Source of the DNA: Candidatus Elusimicrobium euhamitermitis
GTDB lineage: Bacteria; Elusimicrobiota; Elusimicrobia; Elusimicrobiales; Elusimicrobiaceae
Assembly: GCA_031254225.1 (NCBI GenBank)
Contig: JAIRUU010000119.1
Location: 1-5,984, forward strand
Direction of reading: 5' to 3'
Length of the DNA: 5,984 nucleotides
The position numbers and the translations under genes were made by a program. Position 1 is the stretch's first letter. Each line of letters starts with the position of its first letter. Below the pieces are notes generated by a model that made no database searches, was not told where the DNA came from, and saw only the letters and a list, made by a program, of their open reading frames with translations. This document shows positions 1-5,867 of this stretch, piece after piece.

Positions 1-119
1 AGATATGTATTTTTCAGTCGCTCTGAATCAGAAAGCCGCTGTCCGCCCTGCGCGTAACCAAGCTGGGCGGAAAATATCATTATAAAAATCAGTAAAATAT
101 TTATAATTTTATTCTTCAT
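1..119 (-). CDS. N-terminus of an exported protein of unknown function (partial)
   Basis: An open frame starts at the ATG at 119-117 and runs off the left edge, giving 39 codons without a stop. The product begins MKNKIINILLIFIMIFSAQL, which has a basic n-region and a hydrophobic h-region of about 14 residues. It continues G-Y-A-Q-G-G, which fits signal peptidase I cleavage after Ala23. There is no lipobox cysteine, so a periplasmic, outer-membrane or secreted protein is expected. The visible mature part (QGGQRLSDSERLKNTY) is hydrophilic and too short to assign to a family. No clear Shine-Dalgarno sequence precedes the ATG, and an out-of-frame ATG sits just upstream. The gene is divergent from the pilin gene. 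The signal peptide is seen directly; the function is unknown. Confidence 0.7.
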   Translation of the reverse strand, partial: MKNKIINILLIFIMIFSAQLGYAQGGQRLSDSERLKNTY

Positions 120-253
120 ATTAACATGGTAATGGTTAAAAAGAGAAAAACAAGGGCCTTTAGGGTACTATACGGATACCCAAAAGACCCAGAGGTATTT
201 AGTTGAAAAAGGTTATGGTTTAACAGGAATAAGAGATATTTTGCATTATTTAT

Positions 254-261
254 ATTATAAT
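254..261. promoter_or_regulatory. Bidirectional TATAAT-type -10 box in the divergent region
   Basis: The palindromic octamer ATTATAAT gives a perfect TATAAT on the plus strand at 256-261 and on the minus strand at 259-254. On the plus strand it lies about 39 bases before the pilin ATG, a sensible place for the pilin promoter. No convincing -35 hexamer lies 16-18 bases away on either strand; TTGCAT at 241-246 is too close. This is a candidate only, because the region is AT-rich and such boxes arise by chance. Confidence 0.3.
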
Positions 262-287
262 AGTCTTAAGAAAAAATTTTGCTTCAC

Positions 288-292
288 GGAGG
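288..292 (+). promoter_or_regulatory. Shine-Dalgarno site of the pilin gene
   Basis: A perfect GGAGG sits seven bases before the ATG at 300. This fixes the pilin start and shows that the gene was under selection for translation, despite the frameshift further in. Confidence 0.8.
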
Positions 293-299
293 CGCCTAA

Positions 300-826
300 A
301 TGAAAGGATTTACGTTAATAGAACTTATGACCGTGGTTATGATAGTGGCTATACTTGCCGCCATAGCGATACCTAATTATCTGGTGTCCGTTGAAAGGAC
401 GCGCGCCACCGAAGGCATACTGCTTGCAAAACAGGTAGCCCGCGCAAAAACGACGCCTACCGCGCGGAAATGGGAGACTATACGGATAACATGAAAGATT
501 TGGATATGAAAATACAATCGCTCGGCACGCCGTATATCACTACCGGCGGGTGCGACGGTTTAAACCGCGTGAGAACGAAAGATTTTGAAATCGGCTCGGC
601 CGCTTCATGTTACGGTTTTAAAGGTTTTGCAAACGCTTACGTAGGCAATGCTTTGGGCTCCGGATATATTATTGCCGTCAGAAAAGACGACAGCATAGCG
701 TGCATGTCGTACAGCGGGGCTACGGGCTCAAAAGCAAAAATCTGTAAAGCTATGGGCGGAGTAAATTCCACCGGCTGCCTTAACGTTATCGCGGCCCAGA
801 ATTGTTACACCCTGCCGGGTTATTGA
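300..826 (+). pseudogene. Type IV pilin-like protein, interrupted by a single-base frameshift
   Basis: The N-terminus MKGFTLIEL is a class III (type IV prepilin) signal. PilD-type peptidase would cut after Gly3, leaving Phe1 and the conserved Glu5, then a hydrophobic helix with Pro22 (AAIAIPNYL). Such proteins are pilus or pseudopilus subunits assembled at the inner membrane. The first frame stops at 492-494 after 64 codons, but the adjacent frame continues from the A5 run at 446-450 to a tandem TGA TAA at 824-829. Adding one A at that run gives ...ARAKNDAYRAEMGDYTDN..., which is typical post-helix pilin sequence, and restores a 175-residue protein. The C-terminal part holds six cysteines, enough for three disulfides. 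A strong terminator follows 18 bases after the stop. The frameshift may be a real mutation, a homopolymer sequencing error or, less likely, programmed slippage on A-AAA. Pilin identity is secure; intactness is not. Confidence 0.85.
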
Positions 827-844
827 TAACTGAATTTTGCAGGT

Positions 845-878
845 AAAAAGCCCGGGCTTAAATAAGTCCGGGCTTTTT
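845..878. terminator. Bidirectional rho-independent terminator between the pilin and MFS genes
   Basis: The arms at 845-859 and 864-878 pair over 15 bp with one G-U wobble around an AAAT loop. The core is GCCCGGGCTT, with A runs on the left and T runs on the right (TTTTT AA TTTTTTT). On the plus strand it ends the pilin transcript. On the minus strand the A5 run at 845-849 supplies the U tract for the convergent MFS gene, whose stop is at 886. Confidence 0.9.
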
Positions 879-885
879 AATTTTT

Positions 886-2061
886 TTATTCCCCGATTAG
901 CGGGTAGATGAGTTTTTTGATTCTTACTTTATATTTTCTGGCTTCCGTGTAAAGCAGCGCGCCGGCGGCGGGCAAAAGAGCCATGATTAAAAAAGTGCGC
1001 GCGTAACCCGCGTGTGCCGCCAGCACGCCGGCAAACGCGCTGCCGAAAACTATGCCTGCGTCATAACCCATAAAATATACGGCGGTAGCCGCGCCGCGCC
1101 TTTCTTTCGGCACGGCGGAAACGGCCATGCTTTGCAGACTAGTCTGCACCAGGCTTATGCCTATGCCGAAGAAAACCGCGGCGGGCATAAGCATAAATAA
1201 ATTATCCGCAAAAGATATGCACACAAGCGACAGGCTGAGAAAAATACCGCCCGGCCCTATTCCCGCGCCAAAGCCGTATTTGTCCAAAAACTTCCCGAGA
1301 AACGCGCGCGTAAAAACCGTGCAGGCCGCGTAAACCGTGAAAAACAGGCCTACGTGTTTTATATTTCTCTGCGCGCTGAAAATAGCCAGGCACGTCAAAA
1401 TAACGCCGTAACACGACAGCATTAAAAATATTATTCCCGCCGGAGGCAGCGCTTTTTTCTCAAATAAAACCGCTTTTTTGGAAACGGGGGAAGCGGGCTG
1501 AATGTGGCGGTGGTGCCGCATTCTGAGCGCCAGGAGAACCGCTATAAGCATAAGCGCGGCGGACAGCCACGAAACCGTTTTTACGCCGAAATGCAGCCCT
1601 GCGAACGGCCCCAGCGCCATGCCAAGGCTTGCGGAAAGGCTGAAATACCCCATGCCTTCGGCAAAATGTTCTTTTGCTATGTTGTCTGACACTAAAGTGT
1701 TGGAAGCCGTGCTTACCGCGCCCCAGCTTACGCCGTGTATAAAACGCAGCGCGAAAAGTAAAATCAGAATATTTAAAAAATAATAACCGCAGCTTGCGGC
1801 AAGCATTACGGAAAGGGCGATAATTAAAAATTTCCTGCGGCTCATTTTGTCAAGCAGCAGCCCTGCAAAAGGTCTTGTCAGCAGCGTGCCAGCGACGGCC
1901 GCGGCGATTATTAAGCCCAGCGCTTTCTGCGGCGCGCCGGCCGCGTGAAGATACGGCGGCAGGGCGGAGGGAAACATATTAAAAGCCGTGAAAGTAAACA
2001 GGTTTATTAACGTTATTTCCGTAAAATTTTTTGTCCAGATAGCCGTATTATTTTCTGTCAT
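886..2061 (-). CDS. Major facilitator superfamily transporter
   Basis: This is a 391-residue protein with the length and hydrophobicity of a 12-helix MFS carrier. The first-half motif A is clear (RPFAGLLLDKMSRRK, residues 63-77; Gly67, Asp71, Arg75-Arg76). A related RAFLGKFLDKYG lies at 252-263 in the second half, which shows the internal duplication. GYFSLSASLGMALGPFAG (138-155) resembles motif C in helix 5, usually linked with antiporters. A cytoplasmic loop rich in basic residues (about 180-205, RMRHHRH and KK) separates the halves. It acts in the inner membrane. The drug-efflux-like pattern suggests a proton-driven exporter, but no substrate can be named. The ATG at 2061 has only a weak ribosome site (AGGT about 14 bases upstream). 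The gene runs in the same direction as recQ but is separated from it by 121 bases and a hairpin. Confidence 0.88.
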   Translation of the reverse strand: MTENNTAIWTKNFTEITLINLFTFTAFNMFPSALPPYLHAAGAPQKALGLIIAAAVAGTLLTRPFAGLLLDKMSRRKFLIIALSVMLAASCGYYFLNILILLFALRFIHGVSWGAVSTASNTLVSDNIAKEHFAEGMGYFSLSASLGMALGPFAGLHFGVKTVSWLSAALMLIAVLLALRMRHHRHIQPASPVSKKAVLFEKKALPPAGIIFLMLSCYGVILTCLAIFSAQRNIKHVGLFFTVYAACTVFTRAFLGKFLDKYGFGAGIGPGGIFLSLSLVCISFADNLFMLMPAAVFFGIGISLVQTSLQSMAVSAVPKERRGAATAVYFMGYDAGIVFGSAFAGVLAAHAGYARTFLIMALLPAAGALLYTEARKYKVRIKKLIYPLIGE

Positions 2062-2082
2062 GTTATAAAATTTACCTGAGGA

Positions 2083-2113
2083 AAACCCTTTGGCTTAAAC
2101 AGCCAAAGGGTTT
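2083..2113 (-). terminator. Hairpin after recQ, in front of the MFS gene
   Basis: A perfect 13-bp inverted repeat (AAACCCTTTGGCT at 2083-2095, complement at 2101-2113) encloses a five-base loop. Read on the minus strand it ends in a short T run (GGGTTTTCC), so it can terminate recQ transcription. It lies 69 bases after the recQ stop and only 21 bases before the MFS ATG, so no MFS promoter fits downstream of it. It must therefore lie in the MFS leader or be read through. The T tail is short, so termination may be partial. Confidence 0.65.
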
Positions 2114-2150
2114 GGTTATCGTATACTGAGTATGCGCGTCCAATAATAAT

Positions 2151-2180
2151 ATTATATCTTTTTTCTGAGGGACTGAAATA
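2151..2180 (-). promoter_or_regulatory. Candidate promoter for the MFS gene
   Basis: On the minus strand a perfect TATAAT lies at 2156-2151, with a poor -35 (TATTTC or ATTTCA) 17-18 bases upstream. A start near 2144 would give a leader of about 83 bases that carries the palindrome ATACTGAGTAT (2123-2133), a possible operator, and the 13-bp hairpin. An alternative TTGGAC (2143-2138) with GATAAC (2120-2115) at 17-bp spacing is also weak. This is inference only. Confidence 0.25.
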
Positions 2181-2182
2181 TT

Positions 2183-4003
2183 TTACTTCCGCGGCGCCGC
2201 CTGAGAATCCGCGTTTATTTCTTCTAAAAAGACTTCCGCGTATTTTTGCAGTTTGAACTGGCCCACGCCGTTAATTTCGGCAAACGCCTGCGGCGTGGAG
2301 GGTTTTAAGGCGGCCATTTCCAGAAGGCTTTTGTCGCTGAAAACCACGTACGGCGGTATATTTTCTTTTTCCGCCAGACCGCGGCGGAGGCGGCGCAGCC
2401 TTTCAAAAAGATTATTGTCAGAGGGCGGCAGTTCGGCTTTTTGTTTTTGCTTTTTTTGTTCTTTTTTCTTAGGAGGTTTAATAAATTTACGCAGCCTCAC
2501 CGTCTCATGTCCTTTCAAAACCGGCCATGCGCGCGGCGTAAGAGTGAGGGAAGAATGCTCCGCGTCCATAGCCGCAAAACCCATGACTACAGCCTGGCGC
2601 GCAAGCAGCCGCCAGTCGTCCTCAGGCAAATCTTTGCCTATGCCGTAGGTGGAAAGAGTATTATGTTTAAATTTTTCTATCTTTTCATTTTGTTTGCCCA
2701 GCAGAATATCCGTTATATGCTGCGCGCCGAAAGAAAATCCGTCCCCGCACGCGCGGAAAACGCAGGATAAAAATTTTTGCATGTTTACCGTAGCGTCGTA
2801 AGTCTCCGGCGGCGTAAGGCAGTTGTCGCACGCGGCGCAGGAAGAGGGGGCTTCTTCCGTAAAATAATTAAGAAGAATATGCCGCCTGCAGCCAGCGCTC
2901 TGCGCGTAAGCCGTGAGCGTATTAAGTTTTTGGCGTTCAATCTTTTTTTGCTGTTCGGGCGCGGAAGATTCTTCTATAAAATTTCTTAACTGCACAATAT
3001 CTTTCGCGCCGTAAAAAAGCATGGCGTCCGACGGGCTGCCGTCCCGCCCCGCGCGGCCGGTTTCCTGGTAATACGCTTCCACGCTTTTGGGCAGGTCCAT
3101 GTGGACGACAAAACGCACGTCCGGCTTATTTATACCCATGCCGAACGCGTTTGTGGCGCACATGATAACGCTTTCTTTTTTGGTAAAAATATTTTGGTTT
3201 TCCTGCCGAGAGGCCGCGTCAAGACCCGCGTGGTAAACCAGCGCGTTAAAGCCGCGTGTTTGCAAAAACTCGGCAAAATTTTCCGCGCGCTTTCTGCTCA
3301 GGCAGTATATTATGCCGCTCTCAGACGCGTGTTTTGTTTCTATAAAATCAAGAAGCTGCTGCTTTTCTTTATCTTTAAGCCGCGCGCCGTAAGTAATGTT
3401 GGGCCTGTCAAAACCGGCAGTCAAAACCTCGGCGTCGGCAATGTCAAGATTTTTTAAAATATCTTTTCTGGTTACCGCGTCCGCCGTCGCTGTAAGCGCT
3501 AGAACCGGAATTTGCGGGAAACGTTTTCTGAGAACGGCAAGCTGCATATATTCGGGGCGGAAATCATGCCCCCACTCGGAAATGCAATGCGCTTCGTCAA
3601 TAGCAAACATGGAAATTTTTACGCGGGAGAGAATTTGCAAAAAATCCTCCGTGCACGCTTTCTCGGGCGAGACGTATAACAGGCTCAGCTCCCCGCGCAT
3701 AAACTGACCGAATGTGCGGCGCAGAATTTCCGGCGGGAGAAGCGAATTAAGCGCCGCGGCCCGCACGCCGAGTTCTTTTAGCGCGTAGACCTGGTCCTGC
3801 ATCAGAGAAATGAGGGGAGAAATTACTACGGCGGTACCGTCTTTGCAAAGCGCGGGTATCTGGTAACAGAGCGATTTTCCGCCGCCTGTGGGCATAAGCG
3901 CGAGAGCGTTTTTATTATGCATAACTGCGTCAATAACCCGCTGCTGCAAGCCGATAAACGTTTTGTACCCGTAAATTTTATTAAGAACTTCCAAAGGCGT
4001 CAT
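2183..4003 (-). CDS. recQ: ATP-dependent DNA helicase RecQ
   Basis: A complete RecQ, a 3'-5' superfamily 2 helicase that unwinds DNA in recombination and fork repair. Counting from the chosen ATG (606 residues; the E. coli protein is about 609), the order is: motif I MPTGGGKS (37-44, Lys43), motif II DEAH (136-139) leading into the aromatic-rich loop CISEWGHDFRPEY, motif III LTATAD, motif V FGMGINKPDVRF (288-298) and motif VI QETGRAGR (313-320). The RecQ-C zinc site follows (Cys372, 389, 392, 395; spacing 17-3-3 as in E. coli). Next come a winged-helix region, a lysine-rich linker (about 505-523) and a C-terminal HRDC domain (about 531-600). The frame also extends to a TTG at 4042, 13 codons upstream. 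I prefer the ATG at 4003 because it matches the family length, although neither start has a well-spaced ribosome site. All catalytic residues are present. Confidence 0.96.
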   Translation of the reverse strand: MTPLEVLNKIYGYKTFIGLQQRVIDAVMHNKNALALMPTGGGKSLCYQIPALCKDGTAVVISPLISLMQDQVYALKELGVRAAALNSLLPPEILRRTFGQFMRGELSLLYVSPEKACTEDFLQILSRVKISMFAIDEAHCISEWGHDFRPEYMQLAVLRKRFPQIPVLALTATADAVTRKDILKNLDIADAEVLTAGFDRPNITYGARLKDKEKQQLLDFIETKHASESGIIYCLSRKRAENFAEFLQTRGFNALVYHAGLDAASRQENQNIFTKKESVIMCATNAFGMGINKPDVRFVVHMDLPKSVEAYYQETGRAGRDGSPSDAMLFYGAKDIVQLRNFIEESSAPEQQKKIERQKLNTLTAYAQSAGCRRHILLNYFTEEAPSSCAACDNCLTPPETYDATVNMQKFLSCVFRACGDGFSFGAQHITDILLGKQNEKIEKFKHNTLSTYGIGKDLPEDDWRLLARQAVVMGFAAMDAEHSSLTLTPRAWPVLKGHETVRLRKFIKPPKKKEQKKQKQKAELPPSDNNLFERLRRLRRGLAEKENIPPYVVFSDKSLLEMAALKPSTPQAFAEINGVGQFKLQKYAEVFLEEINADSQAAPRK

Positions 4004-4022
4004 TTTAATATTTAAGCATTTT

Positions 4023-4045
4023 ATTATACGGCGCAGAAGCAAATC
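4023..4045 (-). promoter_or_regulatory. Candidate recQ promoter
   Basis: On the minus strand a perfect TATAAT lies at 4028-4023. A poor TTAGAG-type -35 (3 of 6 matches) lies 17 bases upstream, centred just beyond 4045. The transcript would start near 4016, about 13 bases before the ATG at 4003 and downstream of the alternative TTG start, which would favour the shorter RecQ. Support is limited to the -10 match. Confidence 0.28.
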
Positions 4046-4063
4046 CTCTAAGCGGGCGTAAGC

Positions 4064-4091
4064 TTTACTGAATACTATTTATTGATATAAT
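4064..4091 (+). promoter_or_regulatory. Sigma-70 promoter with extended -10 for the corA-family gene
   Basis: TTTACT (4064-4069, 4 of 6 matches to TTGACA) is followed by a 16-base spacer that ends in TGA and then a perfect TATAAT (4086-4091), giving the extended form TGnTATAAT. Transcription would start near 4098, leaving a leader of about 39 bases before the ATG at 4137. That is too short for a magnesium riboswitch of the known classes. Confidence 0.65.
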
Positions 4092-4136
4092 TAAAACAGA
4101 TGTTAAATCAAAACGGTAAAACAGAGCAAATCGCTT

Positions 4137-5051
4137 ATGGAAAAAAAATATATTTTTGAAAATAACAAACTTGTTGAAACCGAAACGGAAAACGCGGCGG
4201 TATACGTCTACACCGCGCCGGACGCGCAGGAACAAAAATTTATTGTAAATAATTTTGACATTGACGAACATACTCTGGCCTCCTCTCTGGACCCGGAGGA
4301 AATAGCGCGGCTGGAGTTTGGCGCGTCCCACGCCGCAATGATTTTTAAACGCCCAAAAAATTATTCCAGCAAAGAACAGCTGGAATTTAAAGTGGCCTCA
4401 ATGGGAATGTTTTTGTACGAGCATAAACTTCTTTTGGTTTTGTCGGAAGATATTCCGCTTTTCGTCGGCAAACATTTTAACAGCGCGGGCTGCGCGCAGG
4501 ACGTTTTCCTGAAAATTATTTATAACGCCATAGCGCATTATCTTGAACATCTGCGTGTGATTACTTCAATCTCGGAAGAAATTGAAGATAAAATGACGGA
4601 ATCTACGGACAATAAATATCTGCTAAATCTTCTTAGTCTTGAAAAATCCCTGGTCTATTACGTCAACGCCATAACGTCAAACGGTTTTGTTTTCAACCGC
4701 GCTTTAAGCCTGTCGCAGAAACTTTGGCTTAACGAGGACCAGAAAGAAATTCTTGAAGATATTATAGTTGAAAACAACCAGTGCCAGAAACAGGCGGAAA
4801 TAGGTTATGACATTCTGGCCCTTCTGATAGAAGCGCGCGCAAACGTAATTAATAATAATCTAAACATACTTATTAAAAAACTGACTGCGATTACAATTTG
4901 TCTTATGCTGCCCTCGTTTATAGTGTCGCTGTTTTCCATGAACGTAAGCATTCCGCTGGCCGGCCACCCTTACGCGTTTATGATTATATGTTTCATAGCA
5001 GCTTTGTCCGTAGTGAGTATAATATTGTTCTGGAAATATAAAAAATGGTAA
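4137..5051 (+). CDS. corA: CorA-family divalent metal-ion transporter with an SMN variant signature
   Basis: A 304-residue protein with CorA/2-TM-GxN architecture. It has a cytoplasmic alpha/beta domain (about 1-120), long charged helices (about 120-248, forming the stalk and willow helices), two membrane helices at the C-terminus (about 250-268 and 278-298) and a basic tail (WKYKKW). The family forms homopentamers that import Mg2+ or, in some members, Co2+ or other ions. The signature at the end of TM1, normally YGMN, reads F-S-M-N (266-269), followed by V-S-I-P-L. Met and Asn are kept but Gly is replaced by Ser. Pro259 in LPSFIVS matches the usual pre-motif proline. The ribosome site is weak (AGAG about 11 bases upstream). 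The gene is divergent from recQ, has its own promoter and is probably monocistronic. Family membership is firm. The ion transported is not known, and the symbol is a family label. Confidence 0.88.
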   Translation: MEKKYIFENNKLVETETENAAVYVYTAPDAQEQKFIVNNFDIDEHTLASSLDPEEIARLEFGASHAAMIFKRPKNYSSKEQLEFKVASMGMFLYEHKLLLVLSEDIPLFVGKHFNSAGCAQDVFLKIIYNAIAHYLEHLRVITSISEEIEDKMTESTDNKYLLNLLSLEKSLVYYVNAITSNGFVFNRALSLSQKLWLNEDQKEILEDIIVENNQCQKQAEIGYDILALLIEARANVINNNLNILIKKLTAITICLMLPSFIVSLFSMNVSIPLAGHPYAFMIICFIAALSVVSIILFWKYKKW

Positions 5052-5154
5052 CAGGGGATATTATTCTGAATGCCGTGCGGGACAAAAGTTTTTTCCGAGG
5101 TAAATAAAAACTGTTTCCGCTGACATATTAGAGAATAATAAACCAAAAAGATAA

Positions 5155-5184
5155 TTGTGCCGAAACAAGCAAATATGTTTTAAT
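5155..5184 (+). promoter_or_regulatory. Candidate promoter for the lipoprotein gene
   Basis: TTGTGC (5155-5160) and an extended -10, TG-T-TTTAAT (TG at 5176, hexamer 5179-5184, 5 of 6 matches), are separated by 18 bases. Transcription would start near 5191. The -35 is weak and the -10 with TG is good. The intergenic stretch 5052-5210 shows no other clear element. Confidence 0.45.
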
Positions 5185-5201
5185 ATAAATAGCAAAAAAA
5201 A

Positions 5202-5208
5202 GGGGGAA
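5202..5208 (+). promoter_or_regulatory. Purine-rich ribosome binding site of the lipoprotein gene
   Basis: GGGGGAA follows a run of eight A and ends two bases before the ATG at 5211. The G run pairs with the anti-Shine-Dalgarno sequence at a short but workable spacing of 4-5 bases, and it supports this start. Confidence 0.6.
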
Positions 5209-5210
5209 GT

Positions 5211-5633
5211 ATGAAAAAACTAGTGTTAGTTGCAGCAATTGCTTCTTTGATGGCCGGTCTGACTGCGTGCGCGAATAAACAGGTAAATATGCCTGCGGAA
5301 CAGGATATAAAAATTACTGACGACGGGCATGGTTCGCAGAACAGTTTAGACTGGGGCGGAACTTATGCAGGAATCGTAAGAGGCGATAATTCCCAAGACA
5401 TGAAAGTTGAAATTATTCTGAACTATGACGGGACATTTATTTTAACTTATAACGCAAACGGCGCCGTTATTAGCCGCGCCGGAAAATTCAAATGGAGCGG
5501 CGACAATATAATATTGGACGGAAACGATATTGCGCGTAATTATCAGGTAGGCGAAAATAAACTTATACAGTTGGATTCTCAGGGAAAAAGTCTTGCTGAT
5601 AAATATGTGCTTAGACAAACCGCGTTCCAATAG
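5211..5633 (+). CDS. NlpE-like lipoprotein lacking the CxxC motif
   Basis: A 140-residue protein with a lipoprotein signal: MKK, a hydrophobic stretch, then the lipobox L-T-A-C with the modified Cys20. Residue 21 is Ala rather than Asp, so export to the outer membrane is likely by the usual sorting rule. The mature part fits the NlpE N-terminal domain (copper-resistance/Cpx sensor family), a small beta-barrel. It has DWGGTYAGIV (about 47-56), LNYDGTFILTY, GKFKW and the typical ending YQVGENKLIQLD...LADKYVLRQT. In the family, GTYxGxxP is followed by CADCxG. Here that segment reads R-G-D-N-S-Q-D-M, and the mature protein has no cysteine besides Cys20. Copper binding by CxxC is therefore lost. 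E. coli NlpE has a further C-terminal domain that is absent here, as in many single-domain members. Role inferred: envelope stress or surface sensing, or purely structural. Confidence 0.8.
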   Translation: MKKLVLVAAIASLMAGLTACANKQVNMPAEQDIKITDDGHGSQNSLDWGGTYAGIVRGDNSQDMKVEIILNYDGTFILTYNANGAVISRAGKFKWSGDNIILDGNDIARNYQVGENKLIQLDSQGKSLADKYVLRQTAFQ

Positions 5634-5673
5634 CCTTAGTATTGCTGCAGAATCCGGACAAACAAAGATAAAA

Positions 5674-5721
5674 AAATGATTAGAACCGATTGGGACTATC
5701 CCCAATCGGTTCTAATCATTT
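5674..5721. terminator. 21-bp perfect hairpin: terminator of tRNA-Asn, possibly also of the lipoprotein gene
   Basis: The arms at 5674-5694 and 5701-5721 are perfectly complementary over 21 bases (core TTAGAACCGATTGGG) around a six-base loop, ACTATC. On the minus strand the hairpin is followed by seven T (complement of the A run 5670-5676), a strong rho-independent signal placed just after the tRNA 3' end. On the plus strand the tail is only TTTAAAA, so lipoprotein transcripts may end here less efficiently. Confidence 0.85.
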
Positions 5722-5725
5722 AAAA

Positions 5726-5800
5726 TGGCTCCTCGGGCTGGACTCGAACCAGCAACCCTTCGATTAACAGTCGAATGCTCCACCATTGAGCTACCGAGGA
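5726..5800 (-). tRNA. tRNA-Asn (anticodon GTT)
   Basis: The minus strand folds into a complete cloverleaf of 75 bases including an encoded CCA (5728-5726). The acceptor stem is TCCTCGG with CCGAGGA. The D stem is GCTC/GAGC. The anticodon stem TTCGA/TCGAA encloses the loop CTGTTAA, with anticodon GTT at 5768-5766. The variable loop is GGGTT, the T stem GCTGG/CCAGC encloses TTCGAGT, and the discriminator base is G, as expected for Asn. It is a single gene with its own promoter and terminator. No intron or mismatch is seen. Confidence 0.97.
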
Positions 5801-5833
5801 ATAAAATTTGACTGACTTTACTTTATTGAATAT

Positions 5834-5862
5834 ATTTTACTAAAACATTTTTCCGTTGTAAA
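5834..5862 (-). promoter_or_regulatory. Promoter of tRNA-Asn
   Basis: On the minus strand TTTACA (5862-5857) and TAAAAT (5839-5834) each match the sigma-70 consensus at five of six positions, with the ideal 17-base spacer. Transcription would start near 5827, giving a leader of about 27 bases before the mature tRNA 5' end. The -35 lies only about 5 bases from the presumed insertion sequence end. Confidence 0.75.
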
Positions 5863-5867
5863 GTTAA

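Noticed and set aside
2253..3707. Long open frames on the plus strand opposite recQ, and similar ones opposite the MFS gene
   Set aside because: They follow from the codon composition of the real genes. Their translations are arginine- and cysteine-rich without domain features, and they have no ribosome sites.
4004..4042. In-frame extension of RecQ to a TTG start at 4042
   Set aside because: The 13 extra residues (LLRRIIKCLNIK region) are outside the usual RecQ N-terminus, and the nearby AGAGGA is only one base from the TTG. The ATG at 4003 gives the normal family length. The longer form cannot be fully excluded.
4100..4159. A 19-codon leader ORF overlapping the corA start
   Set aside because: It begins at ATG 4100 and stops at 4157-4159, but has no ribosome site and no attenuator-like repeats or hairpins. 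It is probably chance.
5087..5112. Inverted repeat AGTTTTT / AAAAACT after corA
   Set aside because: It is seven nearly all A-T pairs with a 12-base loop and no T tail, too weak to call a terminator.
5442..5705. Open frame antisense to the lipoprotein gene (and the one antisense to the corA start, 4065-4331)
   Set aside because: Both oppose genes with clear family signatures and lack signals of their own. The first would also run through the terminator hairpin.
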